64,000 nt of DNA from positions 62,001 through 126,000 of the forward strand of contig JAKSHY010000006.1 in NCBI GenBank assembly GCA_024399135.1, in the 5' to 3' direction. Both the position numbers and the translations under genes were made by a program. This document shows, piece by piece, positions 9,259-18,098 of the stretch. Each line of letters starts with the position of its first letter. Position 1 is the stretch's first letter. The notes under the pieces were generated by a model that was not told the DNA's origin, ran no database searches, and saw only the letters and a program-made list of their open reading frames with translations. Source of the stretch: Lachnospiraceae bacterium. GTDB lineage: Bacteria > Bacillota > Clostridia > Lachnospirales > Lachnospiraceae.

Positions 9259-10311
9259 ATGATTATTGTGAAAATTGTGGCAGCAGTAATTAGTCTTATT
9301 GCAGTAATGTATATGATGGGATTGTTGCCAGTAAGTCTTATGAAAATTTCATCTAATAAGATTTCAAATGCTCTAATCTACGGGTTTGTCATGCTATTGG
9401 CTCTTTTGGAAATAGTTGGTATTCCCATAGTTCTTTTGATGGATTATTCCGGATATCATGTTTTCGTCACCGCATTTTCAATCGCAATTTTAATATTTTC
9501 AGCACTAGGGGTGTACTTTGGCAGAAAGGATATATTAAAGCCAGAAGCTCCGATTAGCTTTAAGTCATATTCATTAGAGTCGAAGGTCTATCTTTTTGTG
9601 CTACTTGGCTGTATAGCGTTTCAGGTAGTTATGTGCTTTTTGCTGGCAAGCATGGATGCAGATGATTTTTATTATAATGCACAGGCTCTTCAGGCTCAGG
9701 ATTATGATGTTCTTTACAGAATTGATGTTAATACAGGTCGCTCTACGAGCCTTGATATCAGACATGCGCTGGCACTTTTTCCAATTCTGGAGGCATATAT
9801 CAGCTCGGTATTTGATATTCATGTGGTGATGCTGGCTCATAAGGTTATGCCGATTGTTCTGATTCCACTTTCTTATCTTCTGGTGTTTAAAATAAGTGAA
9901 AAGCTGTTTCCAAAAAAGAAAGAGCTTCAGTTTATATTTACTATACTTATCAACGTGTGGAGAGTGTTTGGGTTTGTTTCGTATTTTACGACAGAGACAT
10001 TCTTCCTTCTTAGAACCTGGCAGGGAAAATCGGTTGCCGGAAATTTTATTATTCCTGCGATAATCTATATCTTTTTGCTGATGCATGAGAACAAAGATAC
10101 AGTTTCTAAAGGACTTTTAATGCTCCTTGCGGCACTGGTTATTGCAAGCGGTGCTTCAAGCTCACTTGCGGTCATGCTAAGCTGCGGCCTGATAGTTCTT
10201 CTTGCTCTTTTGTTTTCAATATTGGAAAGAAAGCTTAAGACTGCTCTTTTGGAAATTCTATGCTGTATTCCGGGAGTATTGTACATTTTACTGTATGTTA
10301 TTAGTGGTTGA
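9259..10311 (+). CDS. DUF6077-like membrane protein, N-terminal part
   Basis: A 350-residue hydrophobic protein with about eight membrane helices and a conserved-looking acidic loop (ASMDADDFYYNAQALQ, about 130-145). I associate this with large DUF6077-type membrane proteins of Lachnospiraceae, usually found among glycan genes, but I cannot check it. The reading frame ends in TGA inside a hydrophobic stretch, and the remaining half of what looks like one protein continues in another frame from 10305. Either a frameshift split the gene or two coupled polypeptides are made. Function unknown; its GT-C-like topology would suit a lipid-linked sugar or polymer role. Confidence 0.6.
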   Translation: MIIVKIVAAVISLIAVMYMMGLLPVSLMKISSNKISNALIYGFVMLLALLEIVGIPIVLLMDYSGYHVFVTAFSIAILIFSALGVYFGRKDILKPEAPISFKSYSLESKVYLFVLLGCIAFQVVMCFLLASMDADDFYYNAQALQAQDYDVLYRIDVNTGRSTSLDIRHALALFPILEAYISSVFDIHVVMLAHKVMPIVLIPLSYLLVFKISEKLFPKKKELQFIFTILINVWRVFGFVSYFTTETFFLLRTWQGKSVAGNFIIPAIIYIFLLMHENKDTVSKGLLMLLAALVIASGASSSLAVMLSCGLIVLLALLFSILERKLKTALLEILCCIPGVLYILLYVISG

Positions 10312-10313
10312 TT

Positions 10314-11114
10314 ATGGGTGGATATTTTCTTGATGCCTTAAGGGCAATTAAAAATTTCACAGGACTTAAACCATTGTTTGGAATTGCCGTTATAGCCTGG
10401 TTTTATCTTTTCTTCAGAGAGAAGAATAAGTCACTCAGGGTTGTTTTCGTGGCAATGCCATTAATTATGATGCTTATTTTTATCTGTCCGTTAACAATGT
10501 GGGCATTCGACAAGGCAGGCCTTGATCTTGACACGTACTATAGAATGCTCTGGATTGTTCCAATTGGTATGATGAGTGTCTACACAATTGTGAAGCTTAT
10601 AGGTAAGAATTTTAAGACAAGAATTGCAGGCCTAGTTCTCACAACAGCTTTGATTGTTTTTTCAGGTCAGTATATTTATAACAGTCCTATATTTTTTGAG
10701 TCTGAGAATCTGTATGGAATTCCACAGCAGACGATTGACGTTGTTGATTATATAAGGAGCCAGGACAGTCATGAAATCATTAATATCTGTCCTTCGGCTG
10801 ATTTGATAACCACAATAAGACAGTATGATTCTAAAATGAGAATGCCTTATGGAAGAGATATGTTTAATGCGTCCTTAAACTACTATCATCCGATGTATGA
10901 GGTGTTCGAGCAGACTCCAAGACTTAATTTTAATGACCTTGTTAAGACTGGAAGAGAATTTGAGGTTGAGTATTATATTGTATATAGTGCCAGACTTTTA
11001 GATGACTCTCCAGAAGACGCAGGACTTATGTTCATAGGAGAGGTTAAGGATCACCTTATATATAAGGATCCTGTGATATCCAAGCAGATTGAACTTTTAG
11101 AAGAGTATTATTAA
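10314..11114 (+). CDS. DUF6077-like membrane protein, C-terminal part
   Basis: Encodes about 266 residues from the ATG at 10314; a TTG at 10308 overlaps the previous stop. It has about four membrane helices and then a soluble domain (from about residue 140) ending in an acidic tail. No Shine-Dalgarno lies before either start, and the open frame begins immediately after a TAG at 10302. This is what a frameshift within one longer gene would look like. The local sequence ATTAGTGGTTG/ATTATGGGTGG resembles a small imperfect duplication that could have caused it. Translational coupling through the TTGA overlap is the alternative. Confidence 0.55.
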   Translation: MGGYFLDALRAIKNFTGLKPLFGIAVIAWFYLFFREKNKSLRVVFVAMPLIMMLIFICPLTMWAFDKAGLDLDTYYRMLWIVPIGMMSVYTIVKLIGKNFKTRIAGLVLTTALIVFSGQYIYNSPIFFESENLYGIPQQTIDVVDYIRSQDSHEIINICPSADLITTIRQYDSKMRMPYGRDMFNASLNYYHPMYEVFEQTPRLNFNDLVKTGREFEVEYYIVYSARLLDDSPEDAGLMFIGEVKDHLIYKDPVISKQIELLEEYY

Positions 11115-11115
11115 G

Positions 11116-12534
11116 ATGAATTTTAATTCTTTTTCGTTTTTGTTTCTATTTTTGCCAATTACATTACTGATATTCTGGATGCTCAGGAAGAAGGCCAAAG
11201 ATACACTTTCTCTTTGGTTCTTGTCTTTGGCATCTTTGTTTTTTTATGGAATCAGTTATCCGGAAGGCATTGTGATATTAATAATCAGCCTTCTCGTTAA
11301 TTATGGACTTATCAGAATTAATACTAAAGGGGCACTGGTATCAGGAATAATTATTGATATTGCTGTGCTTTTAGTATTTAAGTATGGACATTTTTTCTAT
11401 CCTCAGATTGGAGATAGTATAACTGCTCCTGGAATAAGCTTTTATACATTCTGTGAGGTTGCTGTTTTGATGGAAATGTATAGGAAGAATATAGGAGTTT
11501 TAAGCCCGGGAGAGTATTCATTTTTGATTACATTTTTCCCTAAAATGATCCAGGGACCAATAGTAAGACCGCAGGATATGATGGATTCGTCCAAAGTAGT
11601 ACTAAAAAGACCTGATATTGAAGCAGTATACAGAGGGATTCTTTTATTTTCGATAGGCTGCTTTAAGAAGGTTATAATAGCAGATACTTTGGGAAGTGCT
11701 GTGGATTACGGTTTTGACAATCTTTTAAGAATGCATACCTTAGAATCTATAGTTATTATGCTTTCGTATACACTTCAGCTTTATTTTGACTTTAGCGGAT
11801 ATTGTGATATGGGAATGGCGATTGCAGGCTTTTTCGGGATAGAGCTTCCTCTTAATTTCAATTCTCCATATAAGGCACGAAATATTAATGATTTCTGGAA
11901 AAGATGGCATATGACACTTACGAATTTCTTTACCAGATATCTTTATATTCCTCTGGGGGGAAACAGAAAAGGCAAGGTGAGAATGTATATCAATCTGCTT
12001 TTGATTTTTCTGGTGAGTGGATTATGGCATGGAGCAGGATTTACGTTCATAGTTTGGGGAATGATGCACGGAGTGCTTTATGTTATACATAGGATGTATT
12101 CAAATAAGTTCCCTGTGAAAAATGGTAACAGACTAAAGAATGCGGTAAGTGTTCTTCTTACATTCCTATATGTGAATGCGGCCTGGGTATTCTTCAGGGC
12201 ACCATCTTTAAAGGAAGCATTTAAGCTGTTTGACGGAATAGGAGAAATGTGGTTTCCAAGGTTTAACATATACCTTGCCAACACATTTAATATAGATGAA
12301 TTCTGGTATGTGATTAAGGTGCTTCATTTAGACAGATTCTGGTGGGGCTCTTACATATTAATGGTTCTTATTTTAGTAATTCTTTTGTTGACAGTGTTTT
12401 TCAAAAAATCAGCGATTGAATACTCTAAAAATTGTAAAATAGGTTTTTTAAGTACAGCTTTAATAGTTGTTTTATTAGTATGGTGCATTCTTTCGTTTAA
12501 TGGGGTTGCAACATATCTTTACGTGAATTTCTAG
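11116..12534 (+). CDS. MBOAT-family O-acyltransferase (DltB/AlgI-like)
   Basis: A 472-residue polytopic enzyme. The central block NDFWKRWHMTLTNFF, then LYIPLGGNRKG and VSGLWHGAGFTFIVWG, is diagnostic of the MBOAT family; the His of LWHG is the expected catalytic residue. These proteins pass acyl groups across the membrane to alginate, teichoic acid or exopolysaccharide, usually with a partner protein. The next gene, 8 bp downstream, encodes such a partner (SGNH/DltD/AlgJ-like). The start overlaps the region of the previous stop (1-bp gap). Acetyl is the likeliest group, but the sequence does not prove it. Confidence 0.93.
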   Translation: MNFNSFSFLFLFLPITLLIFWMLRKKAKDTLSLWFLSLASLFFYGISYPEGIVILIISLLVNYGLIRINTKGALVSGIIIDIAVLLVFKYGHFFYPQIGDSITAPGISFYTFCEVAVLMEMYRKNIGVLSPGEYSFLITFFPKMIQGPIVRPQDMMDSSKVVLKRPDIEAVYRGILLFSIGCFKKVIIADTLGSAVDYGFDNLLRMHTLESIVIMLSYTLQLYFDFSGYCDMGMAIAGFFGIELPLNFNSPYKARNINDFWKRWHMTLTNFFTRYLYIPLGGNRKGKVRMYINLLLIFLVSGLWHGAGFTFIVWGMMHGVLYVIHRMYSNKFPVKNGNRLKNAVSVLLTFLYVNAAWVFFRAPSLKEAFKLFDGIGEMWFPRFNIYLANTFNIDEFWYVIKVLHLDRFWWGSYILMVLILVILLLTVFFKKSAIEYSKNCKIGFLSTALIVVLLVWCILSFNGVATYLYVNF

Positions 12535-12542
12535 GTGCTTTA

Positions 12543-13700
12543 ATGACTACTAAAAAGAAGATTAGAAATTTAATAATTGTGATAGCAGTGTCAGTTTTAG
12601 TGATACTATCACTGCTTGGAACACTGGTGTATTATATTGATCCGTTTTTTCACTATCATGCGCCTATAGAGGGCTTTTCGTATGTTGTAGATAATCAGCT
12701 GACACAGAATCCCGGCATGGCAGAGCATATGGATTATGACAGTGTAATTCTTGGTTCGTCCATGACAGTTAATTTCGAGACGGACTGGTTTAGCGAACTT
12801 ATGGATCTTAAAACTCTAAAGCTTAGCTATTCAAGTGCATATCCAAAAGACATAAGTAATATACTGGAAAAAATATATAAGCCTGGTGATGATGGAAATA
12901 ACCGGAATATTAAGAATGTGTTCCTGGGACTTGATATCATAACCTATTCTGGTGATATCAACGAAACGAAGTATCCGATTCCGGAATATCTTTATGATGA
13001 TAATATAATTAATGATGTTTATTATCTTCTTAACAAGGATGTTCTTCTAAATTATGTTCTTCGTCCTATAGTTGCTCCGGAGCCTATGAATCTTTCGCAT
13101 ATCTATGCGAGCTGGTGGACAGATGATTATTATAACGAAGAATGGGTGCTTAGCAATCACGATGCTATTTTAGAACCTAATCCGGTTAAGATGGATGAAA
13201 ATGCTTTTGATGAAGCTATTGAGGCTAATCTTGATGTTAATATAATTCCTTATATAGAGAACCATCCTGAGACTACGTTCACTATATTTTTCCCGCCATA
13301 CAGCATACTGTTCTGGAGTGATGTTATGATGGACAACCATTTTGAGGCAACAGTCAATGCCTACAGGTGCGTAGAGAAAAAACTTAATTCATATGAGAAT
13401 GTTAAGATGTTTTTCTTTCCTGATATGAAGGATATCGTCTGTGATCTTAATAATTACGCGGATTACACTCATTATCATCCGAAAGTAAACAGAATGATGA
13501 CAGAGTGCTTCGCGGCCTTTAACGATGGCAGGAATGAAAATTCTTATGAAGGAAAGATGTATTATATAGCAAAAGAGAGTGAAGAAGGCAACCATATGGA
13601 AGATTATATGGAGGACCTTATGATAATGCTTGATGAATATGATTTTTCAGGCCTTAGACGGACTCTTAGCGGATATCATGAAAATGAAGGAGAAGATTGA
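12543..13700 (+). CDS. SGNH/DltD-like partner of the MBOAT acyltransferase
   Basis: A 385-residue protein with one N-terminal membrane anchor (about residues 10-32) and an extracytoplasmic domain. DSVILGSSMTVNF (about 66-78) looks like the block-I serine motif of SGNH esterase/transferase folds, and DYTHYHPK (about 312-319) like the Asp-x-x-His motif of block V. AlgJ, AlgX and DltD proteins share this arrangement and hand over or place acyl groups delivered by the MBOAT protein. Placement directly after the MBOAT gene supports this. Assigning catalytic residues by eye is inference. Confidence 0.75.
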   Translation: MTTKKKIRNLIIVIAVSVLVILSLLGTLVYYIDPFFHYHAPIEGFSYVVDNQLTQNPGMAEHMDYDSVILGSSMTVNFETDWFSELMDLKTLKLSYSSAYPKDISNILEKIYKPGDDGNNRNIKNVFLGLDIITYSGDINETKYPIPEYLYDDNIINDVYYLLNKDVLLNYVLRPIVAPEPMNLSHIYASWWTDDYYNEEWVLSNHDAILEPNPVKMDENAFDEAIEANLDVNIIPYIENHPETTFTIFFPPYSILFWSDVMMDNHFEATVNAYRCVEKKLNSYENVKMFFFPDMKDIVCDLNNYADYTHYHPKVNRMMTECFAAFNDGRNENSYEGKMYYIAKESEEGNHMEDYMEDLMIMLDEYDFSGLRRTLSGYHENEGED

Positions 13701-14077
13701 TGAAAAAGAAAGTATCCATAAAAGATCTATTGATGCTGCAAATTGTATTTTTGATATACAGCGTATCCTCACTGGTTGCGAAATTTGCGTCAGGAAATGA
13801 TGTAATGAGCTTTAAGTTCATAATGTTCTATGGACTTGAATTAGTAATACTTGGTATATATGCCATCCTCTGGCAGCAGGTCATTAAGAAGTTCGAGCTG
13901 TCAGTAGCATATGCTAATAAGGCAATCTGCCTTTTGTGGGCACTTGTCTGGAGTATAGTAATCTTCCATGACGATTTGAAATGGAATCAGGTCGTTGGAA
14001 TAGTAATAGTTATGGCAGGAATAGTAATCCTGAATTCCGAGCCTTCTAAGGATGATAAAGAAAAGGAGGAAGCGTAA
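13700..14077 (+). CDS. Small SMR/EamA-like membrane protein, subunit 1
   Basis: About 125 residues with four predicted membrane helices and a charged C-terminal tail. The chosen ATG overlaps the previous stop by one base (TGATG) and has a good ribosome binding site (GAAGGAG). Size and topology match half-EamA or SMR proteins such as ArnE/ArnF, which flip undecaprenyl-phosphate sugars. A second gene of the same type follows with a one-base overlap, which fits a heterodimer. In the presence of three GT-C enzymes, a flippase for lipid-linked sugar donors is the most economical reading, but a drug/metabolite exporter cannot be excluded. Confidence 0.65.
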   Translation: MKKKVSIKDLLMLQIVFLIYSVSSLVAKFASGNDVMSFKFIMFYGLELVILGIYAILWQQVIKKFELSVAYANKAICLLWALVWSIVIFHDDLKWNQVVGIVIVMAGIVILNSEPSKDDKEKEEA

Positions 14078-14421
14078 TGAATTATTCAGTTCTTATAGTT
14101 ATTGCTTCAACCTTTGTTGCAGGATTTTCGCAGATTCTTTTAAAGAAAAGCTCAATGCGTACATATCCTAACTGGATTAAGGAATACCTTAACTGGTATG
14201 TGATTATAGGCTATGGAATGATGTTTATATCTTTGTTCCTGACCATGATTGCTTACAAGGGGTTCGAGGATTTCACCAATGTTCCGCTTTTAGAGTCGGT
14301 TGGATATATCATTGTAATGATTCTTGGAAGACTGTTCTTTAAGGAGAAAATCACTATGCGTAAGTTCATCGGCATAGTGGTTATAATGAGTGGAATTTTC
14401 GTCTATTATATGGTAAACTGA
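14077..14421 (+). CDS. Small SMR/EamA-like membrane protein, subunit 2
   Basis: A 114-residue, four-helix membrane protein. VASTFVAGFSQILLKKSS at the N-terminus is the typical first helix of EamA/SMR half-transporters (Gln and Lys pattern), and the last helix, FIGIVVIMSGIFVYY, matches the end of such domains. AAAGGAGGAA precedes the ATG, and the start overlaps the upstream stop as TAATG. Probably works with the product of 13700-14077 as a heterodimeric flippase of the ArnE/ArnF kind; this is context-based inference. Confidence 0.7.
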   Translation: MNYSVLIVIASTFVAGFSQILLKKSSMRTYPNWIKEYLNWYVIIGYGMMFISLFLTMIAYKGFEDFTNVPLLESVGYIIVMILGRLFFKEKITMRKFIGIVVIMSGIFVYYMVN

Positions 14422-14465
14422 TTTAGTATGCGTAATCATGTTCAGATGTAGGAAAGGATGACTTG

Positions 14466-16937
14466 ATGGCTAAGCAGAATGTTAAATCAGATGCCAAAAG
14501 AAAGGGCGTAAAGAAGTCTGATTTAAAGAAGATAGAGGAAAGAAAAAGAGCCAAAGCGAAGATGCTTTCGGCTTCTTCTGATGTTAATAAAAAAACTAAA
14601 GCATCTTCGAAAAGACGTGAAGAAGAATATTATGCTCGTAATGACAGATATGATGAATACGACGAGTATGAGGATGACAGATATTACGAAGATAATTATA
14701 AAGACGGTGGTCGCTACGCGGATGAATATGTAGATGACTATGAGGATGATTATCAGAGAGATGATCGTTATGAAGATGAGTATGACGATTATGATGATGA
14801 CCGTTATGCTGATGAGTACGAGGATGATTACGACGATTACGATGAGCGTTATGATGAATACGACGATGACTATAATGATTCGTATGGTCGTGTAGATTAT
14901 CATCGTGATGAAACGGGCTTTGGCGCGATTAAGGATACCATTGTTTCGTGGTTTTCAAGAAGAAGCAAGGTTGACCTGGTCATGATGGGATTCGGTGCAC
15001 TTGCGCTGGTTATCATGGTGGTTGCAGGCACGATATTCTTTAAATCAACACTTTCAAGTCAGGGTGCAGAGGATGGATTCGCAACTCTTGGCGCAGATGC
15101 TCAGAATATCGGGGTTATTGGTGAAAGTGGACTGTTAGCAGCACTTGATGCCAAGAAAGCCGAGATAGATGCACTTTCTGAAACTCTTTGGAATGATGAG
15201 GAAGAGGAGATTGCTGATGATTCACAGGTTCCAGAGAATGTGGATGCAGGAAAGACAGTAATCGTACTTAACCTTACATCTATTCAGAAGGATTTAAAGA
15301 TTAAATTCGTTAATCATAAGACTAACAAGGTTGTTAAGGGTATTGAGTTCCAGGTTGATATTAAAGATCCTTCAGGCAAGAAGATATCCAAGACTAACAC
15401 AGATAAGGATGGAATCATCTATCTTAAGAACATTACCCCGGGCAAATATACAGTTGCTCTCGTAGGTCCTGATAATGATGATTTAAGCTTCTTAAAGGAT
15501 CCTGTTTCAATTACAGTTAAGGACAGCATTGAGTATAAGAAGGTAGATATTTCAGATGAAATCAAGTCTGAAAAAGAAATAAATGCAGCTAAAGAAGATA
15601 CAGCCAAGAATGATACAGTAATTGAGTCAACACTTACTGATACGGTTGAATATGTAGAATCTACGAAGACTCTGATAGAGGGATCAGAAACTTCTGGTTC
15701 AGAGTATACATATGAAGAGGTGAAGAAAGAGGATATTCAGGATCCTGGAAAGACAGCTTATCTTGGCATGAAATTACTTGGTAAGCGTTATGAGCCTGTT
15801 GATCCTCCTGTCGAGGAACCAACAGCAGAACCAACAGCAGAACCCCAACCTACAGAGGCGCCTGCAGCTACTCCTGAACCAACAGCGGAGCCAACAGCAG
15901 AACCTACACAACAGCCAACTGCTACACCTGCTCCTACAGAGGCACCAGCAGCGACTCCTTCACCTACAGCGACAGCGGGACCAACAGCGACGGTTTCACC
16001 TTCGCCTTCAGTTTCGCCTTCTCCATCACCATCTGGTGCAGAGAAAGCCAAGCAGGATACAACAAGTCCTCTTAAGGCCAGAGAAAATGGATATCTTCTC
16101 TATATTAAGGTTGGAGATGAATATAAAGAAGCTCATTATGCTGACTACTATAAGGAAGGAATAAAGTTCTATAAAAAAGTTCCTAAGAAGACCCAGGGAA
16201 AATATAAGTACACTGGCTGGCAGGATATTGATGGATACAGATACTATTATGACAAGAATGGTAACTATGTCACAGGAGAACAGGTAATTCAGGGTGCGAA
16301 GTATACCTTTGACTCTGAAGGTAGATTGAATAAGAACTCAGGTGTTTTAGGAATTGATGTTTCGAAATGGAATGGCAATATCGACTGGAACGCAGTTAAG
16401 AATTCCGGTGTAAGCTATGTAATTATTCGATGCGGATACAGAGGCTCGACAGTTGGAGCACTTGTAGAAGACCCTATGTTTAAGGCTAACGCAAAGGGTG
16501 CTGCGGCAGCAGGACTAAAAATTGGTGTATATTTCTTCTCTCAGGCAGTTGATGAAATAGAAGCAGTTGAAGAGGCATCAATGGTACTTAGCTTAGTAAA
16601 GGGTAACAGCCTTCCATATGGTGTATTTTTGGACGTGGAGTCAAGTGGTGGAAGAGCAGATGGTATCAGCGCTGATATGAGAACGAAGGTCTGCGATGCG
16701 TTCTGTAAGACTATTGAGAACTCAGGATACCGTGCAGGTGTATATGCTAACAAAACATGGTTCACATCCATGATTAATACACCTAATATCTCAGGTCATA
16801 AGATTTGGCTTGCTCAGTATGCAGCAGCGCCAACTTATAATAGAACAAGATATGATATATGGCAGTATACTTCCAAGGGAAGTGTCAATGGAATTAAGGG
16901 AAATGTTGATATGGATATCAGCTTCCTCGGATATTAG
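14466..16937 (+). CDS. Membrane-anchored GH25 muramidase with acidic N-terminus
   Basis: Encodes about 823 residues from the ATG at 14466 (AGGAAAGG eight bases upstream). Order: Lys/Ala-rich start; a very acidic Asp/Tyr/Glu/Arg low-complexity tract (about 55-155), presumably cytosolic; one membrane helix (about 168-192); a CnaB/SpaA-like beta domain (about 263-360); a Pro-Thr-Ala-Glu/Pro-Ser linker (about 443-527); a short repeat resembling choline/cell-wall-binding units (WQDIDGYRYYYDKNGNY, about 583-623); and a GH25 lysozyme domain (from VLGIDVSKWNG at about 626 to the end) with the acidic pair in VFLDVESSG. It should cut peptidoglycan outside the membrane while staying anchored. It precedes rfbB by 12 bp. 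Confidence 0.9.
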   Translation: MAKQNVKSDAKRKGVKKSDLKKIEERKRAKAKMLSASSDVNKKTKASSKRREEEYYARNDRYDEYDEYEDDRYYEDNYKDGGRYADEYVDDYEDDYQRDDRYEDEYDDYDDDRYADEYEDDYDDYDERYDEYDDDYNDSYGRVDYHRDETGFGAIKDTIVSWFSRRSKVDLVMMGFGALALVIMVVAGTIFFKSTLSSQGAEDGFATLGADAQNIGVIGESGLLAALDAKKAEIDALSETLWNDEEEEIADDSQVPENVDAGKTVIVLNLTSIQKDLKIKFVNHKTNKVVKGIEFQVDIKDPSGKKISKTNTDKDGIIYLKNITPGKYTVALVGPDNDDLSFLKDPVSITVKDSIEYKKVDISDEIKSEKEINAAKEDTAKNDTVIESTLTDTVEYVESTKTLIEGSETSGSEYTYEEVKKEDIQDPGKTAYLGMKLLGKRYEPVDPPVEEPTAEPTAEPQPTEAPAATPEPTAEPTAEPTQQPTATPAPTEAPAATPSPTATAGPTATVSPSPSVSPSPSPSGAEKAKQDTTSPLKARENGYLLYIKVGDEYKEAHYADYYKEGIKFYKKVPKKTQGKYKYTGWQDIDGYRYYYDKNGNYVTGEQVIQGAKYTFDSEGRLNKNSGVLGIDVSKWNGNIDWNAVKNSGVSYVIIRCGYRGSTVGALVEDPMFKANAKGAAAAGLKIGVYFFSQAVDEIEAVEEASMVLSLVKGNSLPYGVFLDVESSGGRADGISADMRTKVCDAFCKTIENSGYRAGVYANKTWFTSMINTPNISGHKIWLAQYAAAPTYNRTRYDIWQYTSKGSVNGIKGNVDMDISFLGY
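15820..16035 (+). repeat. Pro-Thr-Ala-Glu / Pro-Ser linker repeats
   Basis: In-frame short tandem repeats (CCAACAGCAGAA-type units, then CCTTCGCCTTCA-type) encode a Pro/Thr/Ala/Glu and then Pro/Ser linker in the GH25 protein. It probably spans the cell wall. Such repeats tend to vary in copy number between strains. Confidence 0.8.
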
Positions 16938-16949
16938 AAAGGAAAAGAA

Positions 16950-18035
16950 ATGAAAACATATTTAGTAACCGGAGGCGCCGGATTCATAGGATCAAACTTC
17001 ATTCATTATATGTTTAAGAAATATGATAATGATATCAGAATCATTAATGTTGATGTTCTTACATATGCTGGAAATCTTGAGAATTTAAAGGATGTAGAAA
17101 ACAGAGAAAACTACAGCTTCGTTAAGGCTGATATTACAGATAAGGACGCAATATCAAAGGTTTTTGCCGAAAATGATATAGATTACGTAGTACATTTTGC
17201 TGCAGAATCACACGTTGACCGTTCTATTAAAACACCAGAGGTTTTCGTTCAGACCAATGTACTTGGAACAGCTGTAATGCTGAACTCAGCGAAGGCTGCA
17301 TGGGAATTAGAGGATGGAAGCTTCAAGGAAGGAAAGAAATTCCTTCATGTTTCTACAGATGAGGTATATGGTTCACTTGATAACGACCCTAATGCATATT
17401 TCTATGAGACGACTCCTTATCAGCCACATAGCCCATACTCAGCATCCAAGGCATCATCAGATATGCTTGTTAAAGCATATATGGACACATATAAGTTCCC
17501 TGCTAATATTACGAACTGTTCTAATAACTATGGACCATTCCAGTTCCCAGAGAAGTTAATTCCACTTATTATTAACAATGCTCTTCAGGGAAAGAAGCTT
17601 CCAGTGTATGGAGATGGAAAGAACGTAAGAGACTGGTTATATGTTGAAGATCATGCCAAGGCTATTGATATGGTTATCAATAATGGACGTTTGTTTGAAA
17701 CATATAATGTTGGTGGTCATAACGAAAAACAGAATATCGAGATAGTTAATATTATTCTTGATACCTTGCAGGAAATGCTTCCAGATTCAGATCCAAGAAA
17801 GAAGCTTGTAAGCAAGGATCTCATTACTTATGTTGAGGACAGAAAGGGTCATGACAGAAGATATGCCATCGCTCCTGACAAGATTAAGAAGGAGATTGGC
17901 TGGGAGCCAGAGACTATGTTCAAGGATGGTATTAAGCTTACAATTAAGTGGTTCTTCGAAAATGAAGAATGGATGAAGAACGTTACCAGTGGTGACTACC
18001 AGAAGTACTATGAGGATATGTACTCTAATAAGTAA
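16950..18035 (+). CDS. rfbB: dTDP-glucose 4,6-dehydratase
   Basis: A 361-residue extended short-chain dehydrogenase. It opens with the Rossmann motif TGGAGFIGSNF and has FAAESHVDRSI, the STDEVYGS segment and YSASKASSD with the catalytic Tyr-Lys pair, all standard for RmlB. It converts dTDP-glucose to dTDP-4-keto-6-deoxyglucose, the second step of dTDP-rhamnose synthesis. Length is usual for the family. GAAAGGAAAAG lies before the ATG. rfbA and rfbC follow. The order B-A-C is complete except for the reductase rfbD, which is not in the window. Confidence 0.97.
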   Translation: MKTYLVTGGAGFIGSNFIHYMFKKYDNDIRIINVDVLTYAGNLENLKDVENRENYSFVKADITDKDAISKVFAENDIDYVVHFAAESHVDRSIKTPEVFVQTNVLGTAVMLNSAKAAWELEDGSFKEGKKFLHVSTDEVYGSLDNDPNAYFYETTPYQPHSPYSASKASSDMLVKAYMDTYKFPANITNCSNNYGPFQFPEKLIPLIINNALQGKKLPVYGDGKNVRDWLYVEDHAKAIDMVINNGRLFETYNVGGHNEKQNIEIVNIILDTLQEMLPDSDPRKKLVSKDLITYVEDRKGHDRRYAIAPDKIKKEIGWEPETMFKDGIKLTIKWFFENEEWMKNVTSGDYQKYYEDMYSNK

Positions 18036-18098
18036 AGAGTACTGTGATTAAATAAACTGTATATTTGTACAAAGATATAGAAAAAGAGGAAATCTGAT

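Noticed and set aside
14523-14903. 126-residue Ile/Val-rich minus-strand frame
   Set aside because: It is the complement of the acidic GAT/GAC-rich tract of the GH25 gene; such composition makes a false hydrophobic frame.
15788-16051. 87-residue Gly/Ala/Val-rich minus-strand frame
   Set aside because: It mirrors the Pro-Thr-Ala-Glu linker repeats of the GH25 gene and has no start signals.
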